From positions 62,001-126,000 of the forward strand of contig NZ_JPMY01000010.1 in assembly GCF_000761545.1 (NCBI RefSeq): 64,000 bases of DNA. Reading direction: 5' to 3'. Position 1 is the first letter of the stretch; each line of letters begins with the position of its first letter. This DNA comes from Pseudomonas sp. ML96. Lineage in GTDB: Bacteria; Pseudomonadota; Gammaproteobacteria; Pseudomonadales; Pseudomonadaceae. Both the position numbers and the translations under genes were made by a program. This document shows positions 1-7,812 of the stretch, piece after piece. Under the pieces are notes generated by a model that ran no database searches, was not told the origin of the DNA, and worked only from the letters and a program-made list of their open reading frames with translations.

Positions 1-1086
1 CAGTTGGGCAAGCGCTTCCCGCACGCCGGCGGCGCGCCGCACCTGATCGGCCGCGCCTTCGGCGGGCGCATGGAGCGGTTGATCGCCTTCCTGTTTCTCG
101 CCGTTCTGCCGGTCGGCCTGCCCGCCGCGCTGAACATCGCCACCGGCTTCTGGCAGGCGCTACTGCCGATCGGCGCGGGTGGCGCACTGCTGATCCAGTT
201 CGCCACCCTCGGCGCCATGCTCCTGCTCGGCCAGCGCCCGGCCCGCGCCAGCGGCATGGTGCAAGGTCTGATCGCCCTGGCGATCCTCGGCACCGTCGGC
301 CTGATCTGGTGGGTTGGCGATCTGCCGCGCGCCAGCCAACCGCTGCTGCCGGCGATCGACGATTCCTGGCAACTGATTCCCGGAGCGCTGGGCGTGATGT
401 TCTGGTGCTTCGTCGGCATTGAGGCCTTCACCCACCTGGGTGAGGAGTTCAAGCGTCCCGAGCGCGACTTTCCTCTGGCCCTGCTGCTCGGCGTGCTGCT
501 GGCCGGCCTGGTGTACTGGGCCTTCTCGGTGGCGGTGCTGAGCTTCGGCGTGTACGGCGACGAGCACAGCGACGCCGCCTCGCTGCCGCGGCTAATGCAC
601 ATGCTGCTCGGCGATGAGGCACGTGCGCTGGTCGCAGTGGTCGGCTACCTGGCCTGCTTCGCCTCGATGAACATCTACGTGCAGGGCTTCGCCCGCCTGA
701 TCTGGAGCCTGGCCGACGAAGGCAAGCTGCCGGCTGCCCTGGCTCCGCTCAACCGCCACGGCGTACCGGCGCGCGCGCTGCTGCTGGTGGTGCTGATCTG
801 CTGCCTGTGCGCCAGCCTCGCCAGCGTGCTACAGCTGTCGGTGGACGACCTGATCCGCTACGCCAACGGCAACTTCATCGTCGTCTACCTGCTCAGCATG
901 GCCGCCGGCTGGGTGCTGCTGCGCGGCGTCTGGCGCTGGATCGCCGGTTTCAGCACCCTGCTCTGCGCCCTGGTGCTGCTGGCCCTCGGTGTGGAAGCGC
1001 TATACGCCCTGGGCCTGCTCGCCGGCTTCGCGGTGATCGGCTACTGGCTGGAGCGCCAGCAGCGGCCGCAGGTCTCACGCAGCTAA
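1..1086 (+). CDS. APC-family amino-acid permease, YjeH-like (5' end outside window)
   Basis: The reading frame is open from the first base, so the start lies upstream and about 361 residues are visible. The protein is almost entirely hydrophobic helices separated by short charged loops, including the stretch FWCFVGIEAFTHLGEEFKRP, which matches the conserved APC-superfamily segment where a Glu-rich loop follows a GxEAF-type helix. Overall similarity is to the YjeH (L-methionine/branched-chain amino-acid efflux) branch, whose members are about 420 residues, so roughly 55 N-terminal residues are missing. It should sit in the inner membrane and exchange or export neutral amino acids. The substrate is inferred from the family, not seen. 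The last base of its TAA stop is also the first base of a structured repeat (1086-1228). Confidence 0.8.
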   Translation, partial: QLGKRFPHAGGAPHLIGRAFGGRMERLIAFLFLAVLPVGLPAALNIATGFWQALLPIGAGGALLIQFATLGAMLLLGQRPARASGMVQGLIALAILGTVGLIWWVGDLPRASQPLLPAIDDSWQLIPGALGVMFWCFVGIEAFTHLGEEFKRPERDFPLALLLGVLLAGLVYWAFSVAVLSFGVYGDEHSDAASLPRLMHMLLGDEARALVAVVGYLACFASMNIYVQGFARLIWSLADEGKLPAALAPLNRHGVPARALLLVVLICCLCASLASVLQLSVDDLIRYANGNFIVVYLLSMAAGWVLLRGVWRWIAGFSTLLCALVLLALGVEALYALGLLAGFAVIGYWLERQQRPQVSRS

Positions 1087-1228
1087 GAACCGGTTTACGA
1101 TCTCGCGAGCTAGAGATAAACGGCGGCGAAAGTGGCCGAGGAAGCGGAGTTTACGAGTGGTAAATGAGCATTCCGAGGGCGCTTTCAACTCCGTTTAGCC
1201 AACGCGCAGCAGATCGTAAACCGGTTCT
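1086..1228 (+). repeat. Structured intergenic repeat, copy 1 (121-nt core plus extended terminal stem)
   Basis: The element begins AGAACCGGTTTACGATCT and ends with the exact reverse complement (1211-1228), an 18-bp perfect terminal inverted repeat. Inside are a second stem (AAACGG with CCGTTT), a third (GAAAG with CTTTC) and an apical hairpin GTTTAC-GAGTG-GTAAAT. Conserved unpaired blocks include GAGCTAGAG, GCCGAGG and CGCGCAGCA. A second copy of the same 143-nt length lies at 37098-37240, and an inverted copy of the 121-nt core lies at 39044-39164. The core here is 1097-1217. No target-site duplication is visible and the element encodes no plausible protein. It fills most of the gap between the permease and the TAXI gene. 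Confidence 0.85.
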
Positions 1229-1276
1229 GACCGGTCAAGGGCTATCCTCTGCCTGAGATAGCCTCAAGGACCGACC

Positions 1277-2608
1277 ATGCGCCGCATTCTCCGCGACCTG
1301 AAAATCCTCATCCTCGCCAACCTGTGGATAGTGCCGGTGCTCGCCGGCCTGGTGGGCGCGCTGTTCTACTTCGTTGCCCCGCCGCCACCGATGCACGCAC
1401 GCATGGCTACCGGCGCCGTGGGCGGTGGCTACCACACCTTCGCCGAGCGCCTGCGCGACGAGCTGGCCGAACAGGGCTTCGAGCTGGAGCTGGTGCAGAG
1501 CCTGGGCTCGCGCGACAACCTGGCCAAGCTGGGTGACGGCTCGGTGGAGCTGGCCCTGATCCAGAGCGGCCAGGAACTGACCCTGGACGACGAGGCACGC
1601 GGCAAGCTGGCCGGCCTCGGCGTGGTCTATCGCGAGCCGCTGTGGCTGTTCACCACGCGCAAGGTCAAGTTCGAACGCCTGGCCGACCTGCTCAAACTGC
1701 GCCTGGCCATCGGCTCGGAAGACAGCGGCACCCAGGCGGTGACCGCCGCGCTGTTCGCCGCCAACCGCATCGAGCCGGGCGCTTATCCCAAACAGTGGCA
1801 ACAGTTGGGCGGCAGCCGCGCCGCCGACGCTCTGGTGGCTGGCGAACTGGACGCCGCCTTCTTCGTCGGCCCGGCGGAGAACCCGCTGATCCAGCGCCTG
1901 GCCGCCGAGCCCAAGCTGCGTCTGGTCAGCCTGCGCCGCACCGAAGCCTACCTGGCGCGCCTGCCCTACCTGAGCCGCCTGGCAGTCGGTGAAGGCATGC
2001 TCGACATGGCACAGAACACTCCGGATCGCGACATCGTCACCCTCGGCCCGGTCGCCACCCTAGTGGCCGGCGAGAGCTTCCACCCGTCGCTGACCCCACT
2101 GATCCTAGAGGCCGCGCGCGAGGTGCTGAAGAACGGCAGCCTGCTCGACCCCGCCGGCAGCTACCCGGCGCGTCCGCCGCTGTCGCTGCACATTCTGGAC
2201 GAGGCCGACTACTACTACGAGAAAGGCCTGCCGATCCTGCAGCGCTACCTGCCGTTCCGCATCGCCTCGCTGGCCGACCGCTACATCATCCTCGCCATCC
2301 CGCTGCTGGTGCTGCTGTTCCCGCTGTTCAAGGCCATCGGGCCGATCTACCAGTGGCGCATCCGCGCGCGTATCTACCGCTGGTACAAGCACCTGCGCGA
2401 GATCGACCAGCAGCTGTACAAGGGCAGCCTCAACGGCGACATCGGCGCCGAGATCGAGCGCCTGGAAAAACTGGAAGACGAGTTGGCGCGGGTCGAGGTG
2501 CCGCTGTCCTACTCCAGCGAGCTGTACGAGCTGCACATGCACCTGCGCTACATGATCGAACGCCTGCACGCCGTGCAACGGCGCAAGGCCGCAGAACCAG
2601 CCGCATGA
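1277..2608 (+). CDS. Membrane-anchored TAXI-family solute-binding protein (orphan of a TRAP transporter)
   Basis: This 443-residue protein has an N-terminal membrane helix (about 10-32). A TAXI/NMT1-like periplasmic binding domain follows (about 38-325), starting with the typical MATGAVGGGYHTFAERL segment. Then come a second helix (about 334-355), a basic stretch (RIRARIYRWYKHLR) and a cytoplasmic tail with a predicted coiled coil (about 390-412). TAXI proteins normally deliver ligands to fused DctQM permeases. No such permease is encoded in the window, and the second helix plus cytosolic tail is not needed for delivery. Start ATG 1277 follows AAGGACCGACC, a purine-rich SD. A strong hairpin terminator (2612-2642) follows the stop. 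A tethered sensor or an adaptor for a permease elsewhere are both possible. Confidence 0.8.
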   Translation: MRRILRDLKILILANLWIVPVLAGLVGALFYFVAPPPPMHARMATGAVGGGYHTFAERLRDELAEQGFELELVQSLGSRDNLAKLGDGSVELALIQSGQELTLDDEARGKLAGLGVVYREPLWLFTTRKVKFERLADLLKLRLAIGSEDSGTQAVTAALFAANRIEPGAYPKQWQQLGGSRAADALVAGELDAAFFVGPAENPLIQRLAAEPKLRLVSLRRTEAYLARLPYLSRLAVGEGMLDMAQNTPDRDIVTLGPVATLVAGESFHPSLTPLILEAAREVLKNGSLLDPAGSYPARPPLSLHILDEADYYYEKGLPILQRYLPFRIASLADRYIILAIPLLVLLFPLFKAIGPIYQWRIRARIYRWYKHLREIDQQLYKGSLNGDIGAEIERLEKLEDELARVEVPLSYSSELYELHMHLRYMIERLHAVQRRKAAEPAA

Positions 2609-2643
2609 AAAAAGCCCCGCCAGGGCGAACCTGGCGGGGCTTC
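2609..2643. terminator. Bidirectional rho-independent terminator
   Basis: AGCCCCGCCAGG and CCTGGCGGGGCT pair around the loop GCGAA. The A-run before the stem serves as a T-run for minus-strand transcripts. It lies between the convergent TAXI gene and aminopeptidase gene. Confidence 0.85.
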
Positions 2644-2657
2644 TGCTCAAGCCGGGG

Positions 2658-4259
2658 TCATTTGACCCAGTGCTTGCCCCAGTGGGTGATGTCGTAAGCC
2701 TTGGCCGCACGTTTCAGGCTGGGCGCCGCCTGGCTCGCCGCGATCTCGTCGTCGATGGCCTTGGTCGAGTGCGACAGCCAGCTGGTGACGAAGGCCATGG
2801 CATCGCCGTTGATCTCCAGCGCGCGCGCGTCGATGTTGCCCAGGTTGTCACAGGCCGCGTGATAGCAGGGATCGAGGGCGATGCCCGCGGTGCCGCCATA
2901 ACGCGCCGCCTGCTCCTCGGTCTTCAGCACCTCGGCGCCGGTGAACAGCCCGCCGAAGGCGATGCCATCGGTGAAGAACTGCGCGTAGTCGGAGCGGAAG
3001 GTAATCTCGTCACCCTCGAACGGCAGGCCGCGCAGCTTGTAGTACTCCTCGAACAACTTCTCGATGGCGGCCGAGCCGGGCGGACCTTCCAGACCGTAGG
3101 CCGAGCCGTCGCCGTCATACACGAAGTAGGCGAAGTTCGGCGAAGCGATCATGTCGAAGTTCAGGTAGGCCTTGATCTTGCTCTTCTGCTCCGGCGGCAG
3201 CTGGGTGACGTAGTAGGTCGAGCCCACTAGCCCCGACTCCTCGGCGCCCCACCAGGCGAAGCGCAGCTTGTTGGTCGGCTTGACCTTGCGCAGTTGCACG
3301 GCCAGCTCCAGCAACGCGGCGCTGCCCGAACCGTTGTCGTTGATGCCCGCGCCCTCGTACACCGAGTCGAGGTGCGCGCCGGCCATCACCACATTGTTCG
3401 GGTTGCCGTGCTTGGACTCGGCCACCAGGTTGTAGGTCTGGGTCCGCTCGCGCACCACATCGGTGACCATGCGCAGGCGCAGCTCGGCGGTCTGCGCCAG
3501 GCTCACACCCACGTCATAGGTGGTGAACAGCACCGGAATGCCACCGGCATAGGCATCGCCCAGGGTGGCGCTGAGCAGGCCCTTGCGGTCCTCGCTGTCG
3601 CCCTGGTTGAACACCACCACGCCACTGGCGCCGGCATTGGCGGCGTTCTCCGCCTTGATCTGGAAGTTGCACGCACCGCGTTGCAGCAGGGCGATGGCAC
3701 CGGCGGGGAAGCCGGCGAAGTCTTCCGCCTCGCAGCCACTGGTGGAGGTGTTGCCAGCACCGAGGGCGATGTCCACCGGCACCACGGCGGCGGTCACGTC
3801 ACCGGCATCGGTCTGCGACAGGTAGGTGAAGTCCACCTCCCACTCGAAGCTGGCGGGTGCCGGAGCCACCGTCTGCAGCACGCCCGGCCCCTGGGGATAG
3901 AAGGCGCTGAACGGGAATGGCTGCAGCGTGACGCGGTAGCCGGCGCGCTCCAGGGTTTCCTTCACGTAGTTGAGCGAGCCGTCGTAGCCCGGCAGGCCGG
4001 CGGCGCGGTTGCCACCGTTGGCCAGGGCCACGTCGTGCAGCATCTGCAGGTGTTGCTGGGTGTTCTGCGCCTGCATGCAGCGCGGCAGCAGCAGCGGCGA
4101 GCTGTTCAGCAGCCCGGCGCGACACTCCAGCGGGCCGAGGCGCGTCGGGCTCCAGAGCTTGTCGAATACCTGCGAGAGATCCTGGGGACCGCCGGCGAGC
4201 GCCGGGGTGGCAGTGGCGGTGAGGAGCGAAGCGAACAGCAGCTTTTTCTTGTAATGCAT
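2658..4259 (-). CDS. Secreted M28 leucine aminopeptidase, PaAP type
   Basis: This 533-residue protein has a signal peptide (1-22, cleavage after TPALA), a protease-associated (PA) domain (about 150-270) and an M28 zinc peptidase domain (about 275-500). The two-zinc ligands and catalytic Glu are all present at H296, D308, E340 (catalytic), E341, D369 and H467, the same positions as in the P. aeruginosa secreted aminopeptidase PaAP. It cleaves N-terminal residues, preferably Leu, from peptides outside the cell. In P. aeruginosa the enzyme leaves by the type II secretion system and is activated by C-terminal trimming. An equivalent short C-terminal tail (ITHWGKHWVK) is seen here. The start has TTGGAG at a suitable distance. 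It is monocistronic and ends at the shared terminator. Confidence 0.93.
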   Translation of the reverse strand: MHYKKKLLFASLLTATATPALAGGPQDLSQVFDKLWSPTRLGPLECRAGLLNSSPLLLPRCMQAQNTQQHLQMLHDVALANGGNRAAGLPGYDGSLNYVKETLERAGYRVTLQPFPFSAFYPQGPGVLQTVAPAPASFEWEVDFTYLSQTDAGDVTAAVVPVDIALGAGNTSTSGCEAEDFAGFPAGAIALLQRGACNFQIKAENAANAGASGVVVFNQGDSEDRKGLLSATLGDAYAGGIPVLFTTYDVGVSLAQTAELRLRMVTDVVRERTQTYNLVAESKHGNPNNVVMAGAHLDSVYEGAGINDNGSGSAALLELAVQLRKVKPTNKLRFAWWGAEESGLVGSTYYVTQLPPEQKSKIKAYLNFDMIASPNFAYFVYDGDGSAYGLEGPPGSAAIEKLFEEYYKLRGLPFEGDEITFRSDYAQFFTDGIAFGGLFTGAEVLKTEEQAARYGGTAGIALDPCYHAACDNLGNIDARALEINGDAMAFVTSWLSHSTKAIDDEIAASQAAPSLKRAAKAYDITHWGKHWVK

Positions 4260-4536
4260 GGGTTTTCTCCAATTCCGTTTTTGGAGCGCATGAATGCGGC
4301 GACACTTGTGGCACCACCGCGGGCCGTCCCTTTACTGCGTCGTGTGGACGCTGCAACAGTAGACGGCGGTTTTCCGGCAAGCGAAGCGGTTAGCTACTTT
4401 TTCTTCGAAATATTGCTGCAGTTCACCGACGATGGCAGCACATCGCCATCATCAAGAATGACGACCGACCCGCCGCGCGGCGTTGTCGGGTAGACTCCTC
4501 GCCCTGTTTCCCGCGAATCACCGAAGACCGATACCC

Positions 4537-5544
4537 ATGCCGATCCGCCACTGCATCGTCCACCTGATCGACAAGAAGCCCGATGGCTCGCCCGCCGTAC
4601 TGCATGCCCGCGACTCGGAGCTCGCCGCGTCCCAGGCCATGGAGAACCTGCTGGCCGACCTCAACGAGAGCTACAACGCCAAGCAGGGCAAGGCCTGGGG
4701 CCTGTTCCACGAGGAATCCGGCGCCTACCCGTTCAGCGGCTGGCTGAAGGCCTACCTGGACGGCGAGCAGGACTTCACCGCCTTCAGCCGTCAGGCCGTC
4801 GAGCAGCTGCAGAAGCTGATGGAAGAGTCCAACCTGTCGACTGGCGGCCACGTGCTGCTGGCCCACTACCAGCAAGGCATGACCGACTACCTGGCCATCG
4901 CCCTGCTGCACCACAGCGAAGGCGTGGCGGTGACCGAGGCGCTGGACGTGGCGCCAGCCAAGCACCTGGACCTCGGCCAGCTGCACCTGGCGGCACGCAT
5001 CAACATCTCCGAGTGGCGCAACAACGCCCACTCCAAGCAGTACATTTCCTTTATCAAGGGCAAGAACGGCAAGAAGGTCTCGGACTACTTCCGCGACTTC
5101 ATCGGCTGCCACGAAGGCGTGGATGCGCCGAGCGAGACGCGCACCCTGCTCAAGGCCTTCAGCGACTTCGTCGAAAGCGAGGACATGGCCGAGGAACAGG
5201 CTCGCGCCAAGACCGAGACGCTGGTCGACTACGCCACCAGCCAGGCCAAGATCGGCGAGCCGATCACCCTCGACGAGCTCTCCGGGCTGATCGACGAAGA
5301 CCGCCCGCGGGCCTTCTTCGAACACATCCGCAACAAGGACTACGGCATGGCCCCGGAATTTCCGGCGGACAAGCGCACCCTCAACCAGTTCCGCCGCTTC
5401 ACCGGCCGCGCCGAGGGCCTGTCGATTAGCTTCGAGGCCCACCTGCTGGGCTCGAAGATCGAATACGATGAGTCGCGCGACATGCTGATCATTCGCCAGG
5501 TACCCACCCAACTGAAGGACCAACTCAAGCGTCGCAAGGAGTGA
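4537..5544 (+). CDS. yejK: Nucleoid-associated protein YejK (NdpA)
   Basis: The 335-residue product starts [14 protein letters not shown] and has the length and end-to-end character of YejK/NdpA, a cytoplasmic protein that associates with the nucleoid. The frame is open upstream to 4483, but ATG 4537 gives the family length and family-like N-terminus. Its molecular role is poorly defined; binding to nucleoids and effects on DNA topology are reported for the family. There is a single base between its stop and the glutaredoxin gene at 5546, so the two are almost certainly co-transcribed. A GC-rich palindrome (CGCCGCGCGGCG, 4471-4482) precedes it. No clear promoter was identified. Confidence 0.9.
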   Translation: MPIRHCIVHLIDKKPDGSPAVLHARDSELAASQAMENLLADLNESYNAKQGKAWGLFHEESGAYPFSGWLKAYLDGEQDFTAFSRQAVEQLQKLMEESNLSTGGHVLLAHYQQGMTDYLAIALLHHSEGVAVTEALDVAPAKHLDLGQLHLAARINISEWRNNAHSKQYISFIKGKNGKKVSDYFRDFIGCHEGVDAPSETRTLLKAFSDFVESEDMAEEQARAKTETLVDYATSQAKIGEPITLDELSGLIDEDRPRAFFEHIRNKDYGMAPEFPADKRTLNQFRRFTGRAEGLSISFEAHLLGSKIEYDESRDMLIIRQVPTQLKDQLKRRKE

Positions 5545-5545
5545 C

Positions 5546-5887
5546 ATGGGTAAACGGATTTTCGTCCTGCTGGCGGCACTCGCCGCCTGGCAAAACTGGG
5601 AACGCATCGAGACCTTCACCGGCCTCAAGCCAGCGCCACAGGTAGCCGCCAGCAACGCGGACGCGCCAGTGGTGCTCTACGCCACGACCTGGTGCGGCTA
5701 CTGCGCCAAGACCCGCAGCTTTCTCGCCGAACAGGGCATTCGCTACACCGAGTTCGACATCGAGAAGTCCAGCGAAGGCCGCCGCGCCTATGATGCGCTG
5801 GGTGGCAAGGGCATTCCGCTGATGACCATCGGCGATACCGTGATCCGCGGCTACAACCCGGAAGGGATCAAGGCGGCGCTGCGCTAG
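5546..5887 (+). CDS. Membrane-anchored glutaredoxin-family protein
   Basis: This 113-residue protein has a short N-terminal hydrophobic segment (about 4-18) and one thioredoxin-fold domain with the active-site motif TTWCGYCAKTR (CxxC about 53-56) and a cis-Pro region GKGIPLMTIG. It is probably a small thiol-disulfide reductase anchored in or exported across the inner membrane, because the leader is weakly hydrophobic but followed by a Pro/Ala-rich linker. The CGYC motif is closer to DsbC/GrxC-like sites than to the CPYC of classical glutaredoxins. It is translationally adjacent to yejK (1-nt gap). Its substrate is unknown. Confidence 0.8.
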   Translation: MGKRIFVLLAALAAWQNWERIETFTGLKPAPQVAASNADAPVVLYATTWCGYCAKTRSFLAEQGIRYTEFDIEKSSEGRRAYDALGGKGIPLMTIGDTVIRGYNPEGIKAALR

Positions 5888-5905
5888 CGCCGCCCTGCTA
5901 TCCGC

Positions 5906-6841
5906 TTACAGCGCTTCGATACGGAAGCCCAGGCGCGGGAAGTGCACATGCACGACGCCCGCGCGCTCGTCCTCACGGCGCAGGATCAGCTCCTCGGCGC
6001 CGGCGAACACCAGCTCACCTTCCACCGGATCGACGCCATAGTCGGTCGCAGCGATCTTCACCCGCTGGCCAGCCTGGAAGCCATTGGGCTCGGCGAAAGA
6101 CTCGTCAGGTAGTGCTGCCGGGGTGGCCGCACGGGCGATCTCGATGGCCTCGGCGGCGCTCAGCTCGCTCGGCGCGCCATGGCCGAAGCCCAGCACGCGG
6201 CCAAGCCAGGCGCTGACATTGGGGTAGGCATCGACCAACGGCGCGGTGACCGGCGTGCCCTTGAGGAACCACAGGCAGTGGGCCAGGGAGAAGTCGGCCA
6301 CCGACGGCTCGCCGAACAGGAAGTCGCCCTGCTCGCGCGCCAGCTGCTGCTCGACGCGGGCCATGATGCTCGGCCAGTTGTGCTTGGCCACATCGGCCGG
6401 AATGCGCGTCGCGGTGCCACCGCTGAACAGTCCGGCGCGGTCGGCAATGAACGCCTTGACCGCTTCCGGCGGCAGCTTGGCGAAGCGCAGCGCCACCGAC
6501 TCAGGCTGGAACACCAGGCTCACCGCGTGCTGGAACACCACCGAGTCGACCCACTGGGCGAAGCTGGCGACGACGAATTCCTGGCCTTCCGGGAACAGCG
6601 CCGGAACGTTCTTCTCGGCCTCCAGGCGACGGGCGATCAGCGCGGTGTCGCAATAGATATCAGCGCCGATCTGCAGCACCGGGGTCTTGCGGTAGCCGCC
6701 GGTCAGCGCGGTCAGATCGGGCTTGGGCATCACCGGCGGGATCATCACCGAGCGCCAGGACAGCTGCTTGAAGCCCAGCAGCAGGCGCGCCTTCTCGGCG
6801 AACGGTGAAGTCGGGTAATGGTGCAGGATCAACTCGTGCAT
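5906..6841 (-). CDS. Glutathione S-transferase family protein with C-terminal beta extension
   Basis: The protein has 311 residues. An N-terminal thioredoxin-like GST domain (1-80, HHYPTSPFAEKARLLLG, with the cis-Pro region RKTPVLQIGADIYCDT) and an all-helical GST C-domain (about 90-220) are followed by an extra segment of about 75 residues (237-311: FQAGQRVKIAATDYGVDPV...). That segment looks like a small all-beta domain and is not part of a normal GST of about 210 residues. It may conjugate or reduce electrophiles with glutathione. No substrate can be inferred. The gene stands alone, convergent with the glutaredoxin gene, and the 18-nt gap leaves no room for a classical terminator. Confidence 0.8.
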   Translation of the reverse strand: MHELILHHYPTSPFAEKARLLLGFKQLSWRSVMIPPVMPKPDLTALTGGYRKTPVLQIGADIYCDTALIARRLEAEKNVPALFPEGQEFVVASFAQWVDSVVFQHAVSLVFQPESVALRFAKLPPEAVKAFIADRAGLFSGGTATRIPADVAKHNWPSIMARVEQQLAREQGDFLFGEPSVADFSLAHCLWFLKGTPVTAPLVDAYPNVSAWLGRVLGFGHGAPSELSAAEAIEIARAATPAALPDESFAEPNGFQAGQRVKIAATDYGVDPVEGELVFAGAEELILRREDERAGVVHVHFPRLGFRIEAL

Positions 6842-6907
6842 GACGGGCTCCGCGTCGGTGGCAGTGGAAGGGCAGCTTACCCTTGGGCAGCCACGCAGCC
6901 TACCCGT

Positions 6908-7207
6908 TCAGACTGATAGCGGGCTATCAGTTTTCTCCATGGCAAAAGCCTGCACCAGGCGCTCCTTGGCGACCTTGGCCAGCGCCTTGATCGCCCGCTC
7001 GCGGCGCAGCGCGGCGCTCTTGTCCACGCAACTCTCGATGTACACCAGCGCCTGCGCCGGACTGGAGTGGAAGAAGCGCGCGCCCTTGCCGCTGCAGTGC
7101 TGGGCGAAACGCCGCTCCGGATCGTCACTGATGCCGCAGTACAGCGCGCCGTTCTCGGCGCGGACCAGGTAGACGGACCAGGGCTTGGCAGGAGGCGTAT
7201 CGGTCAT
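6908..7207 (-). CDS. GIY-YIG nuclease-superfamily protein (UPF0213/YhbQ type)
   Basis: This 99-residue protein is a single GIY-YIG domain: the two signature strands appear as [11 protein letters not shown] and [17 protein letters not shown], followed by the conserved RRERAIKAL helix. Stand-alone proteins of this size (YhbQ-like) are widespread, and their cellular role is unclear, with DNA-damage-related nuclease activity proposed. The frame is open upstream to 7336, but ATG 7207 gives the family length; the extension is Arg/Pro-rich and lacks family character. It lies 40 nt downstream of the NTF2-like gene on the same strand. Confidence 0.82.
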   Translation of the reverse strand: MTDTPPAKPWSVYLVRAENGALYCGISDDPERRFAQHCSGKGARFFHSSPAQALVYIESCVDKSAALRRERAIKALAKVAKERLVQAFAMEKTDSPLSV

Positions 7208-7247
7208 GGCTCGGCAGCACAATGAAGGGCCGACGAGCTTACGCCAG

Positions 7248-7718
7248 TCAGCGCCCGCCCTGCCAGGCGCGCAGCCCGGCCATGGCCTGCTTGCGGATGG
7301 CGTCCTGTACCGGCGCCAGCCAGCCGAGCAGCACACCCTTGGTGCCCAGGGCCTGGCGCGCCCAGCGCCACAGGTCGAAGCGGTCGTGGTGCTCGACGAT
7401 CTTGCCGCCGGCGAAGCGGAAGCTGGCCTCGATATGGTTCTCCACCATGCGCCCGGTCTGGCTGAACAGGTAGGTTGCCACCCAGCGCGCGCGGCCCTGC
7501 TCGTCGTCCGCCTCCAGCACTTCGTAGGTCAGGGAGAACTGCTTGGCGCGGGCACAGAGCATGCGCCACATATCGCCGGCGTCCGTGCCCTTGAGGTCAC
7601 GGAACACCGGGTCGGAAAACGCCACATCGGCGGCGTAGCAGGCGGCCATGGTCTCGGCGTCCTGACGCTGGAAGGCCTGGTAGAAGCGGTCGATCAGTTC
7701 GGCATTGGGGTGGGCCAT
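7248..7718 (-). CDS. SnoaL/NTF2-like domain protein
   Basis: The 156-residue protein begins with the typical NTF2-like opening ([18 protein letters not shown], then [14 protein letters not shown]) and has a cone-shaped alpha+beta fold pattern, ending in [20 protein letters not shown], the conserved strand pair of the SnoaL group. Members include polyketide cyclases, ketosteroid isomerases and many uncharacterised small-molecule binders. No substrate can be assigned. The gene is divergent from the GlxA-type regulator at 7813 across a 94-bp gap, so it may be a target of that regulator; this is inferred from position only. Confidence 0.78.
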   Translation of the reverse strand: MAHPNAELIDRFYQAFQRQDAETMAACYAADVAFSDPVFRDLKGTDAGDMWRMLCARAKQFSLTYEVLEADDEQGRARWVATYLFSQTGRMVENHIEASFRFAGGKIVEHHDRFDLWRWARQALGTKGVLLGWLAPVQDAIRKQAMAGLRAWQGGR

Positions 7719-7812
7719 GAAGGCTGCTCCGGGTTGGGATGGGCAGAGTATGGTCGCCTAGGCGACGCCCGGCGATTGGCGATAAAGACAACTTTGTGTC
7801 AATAATCGCCAG

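Noticed and set aside
1086-1228. A short frame running out of the permease region into repeat copy 1, and a similar one into copy 2, both ending GSGVYEW, taken as a possible shared peptide.
   Set aside because: The shared residues come only from translating the conserved repeat core. There is no SD or common start, and the repeat's compensatory changes follow pairing, not codons.
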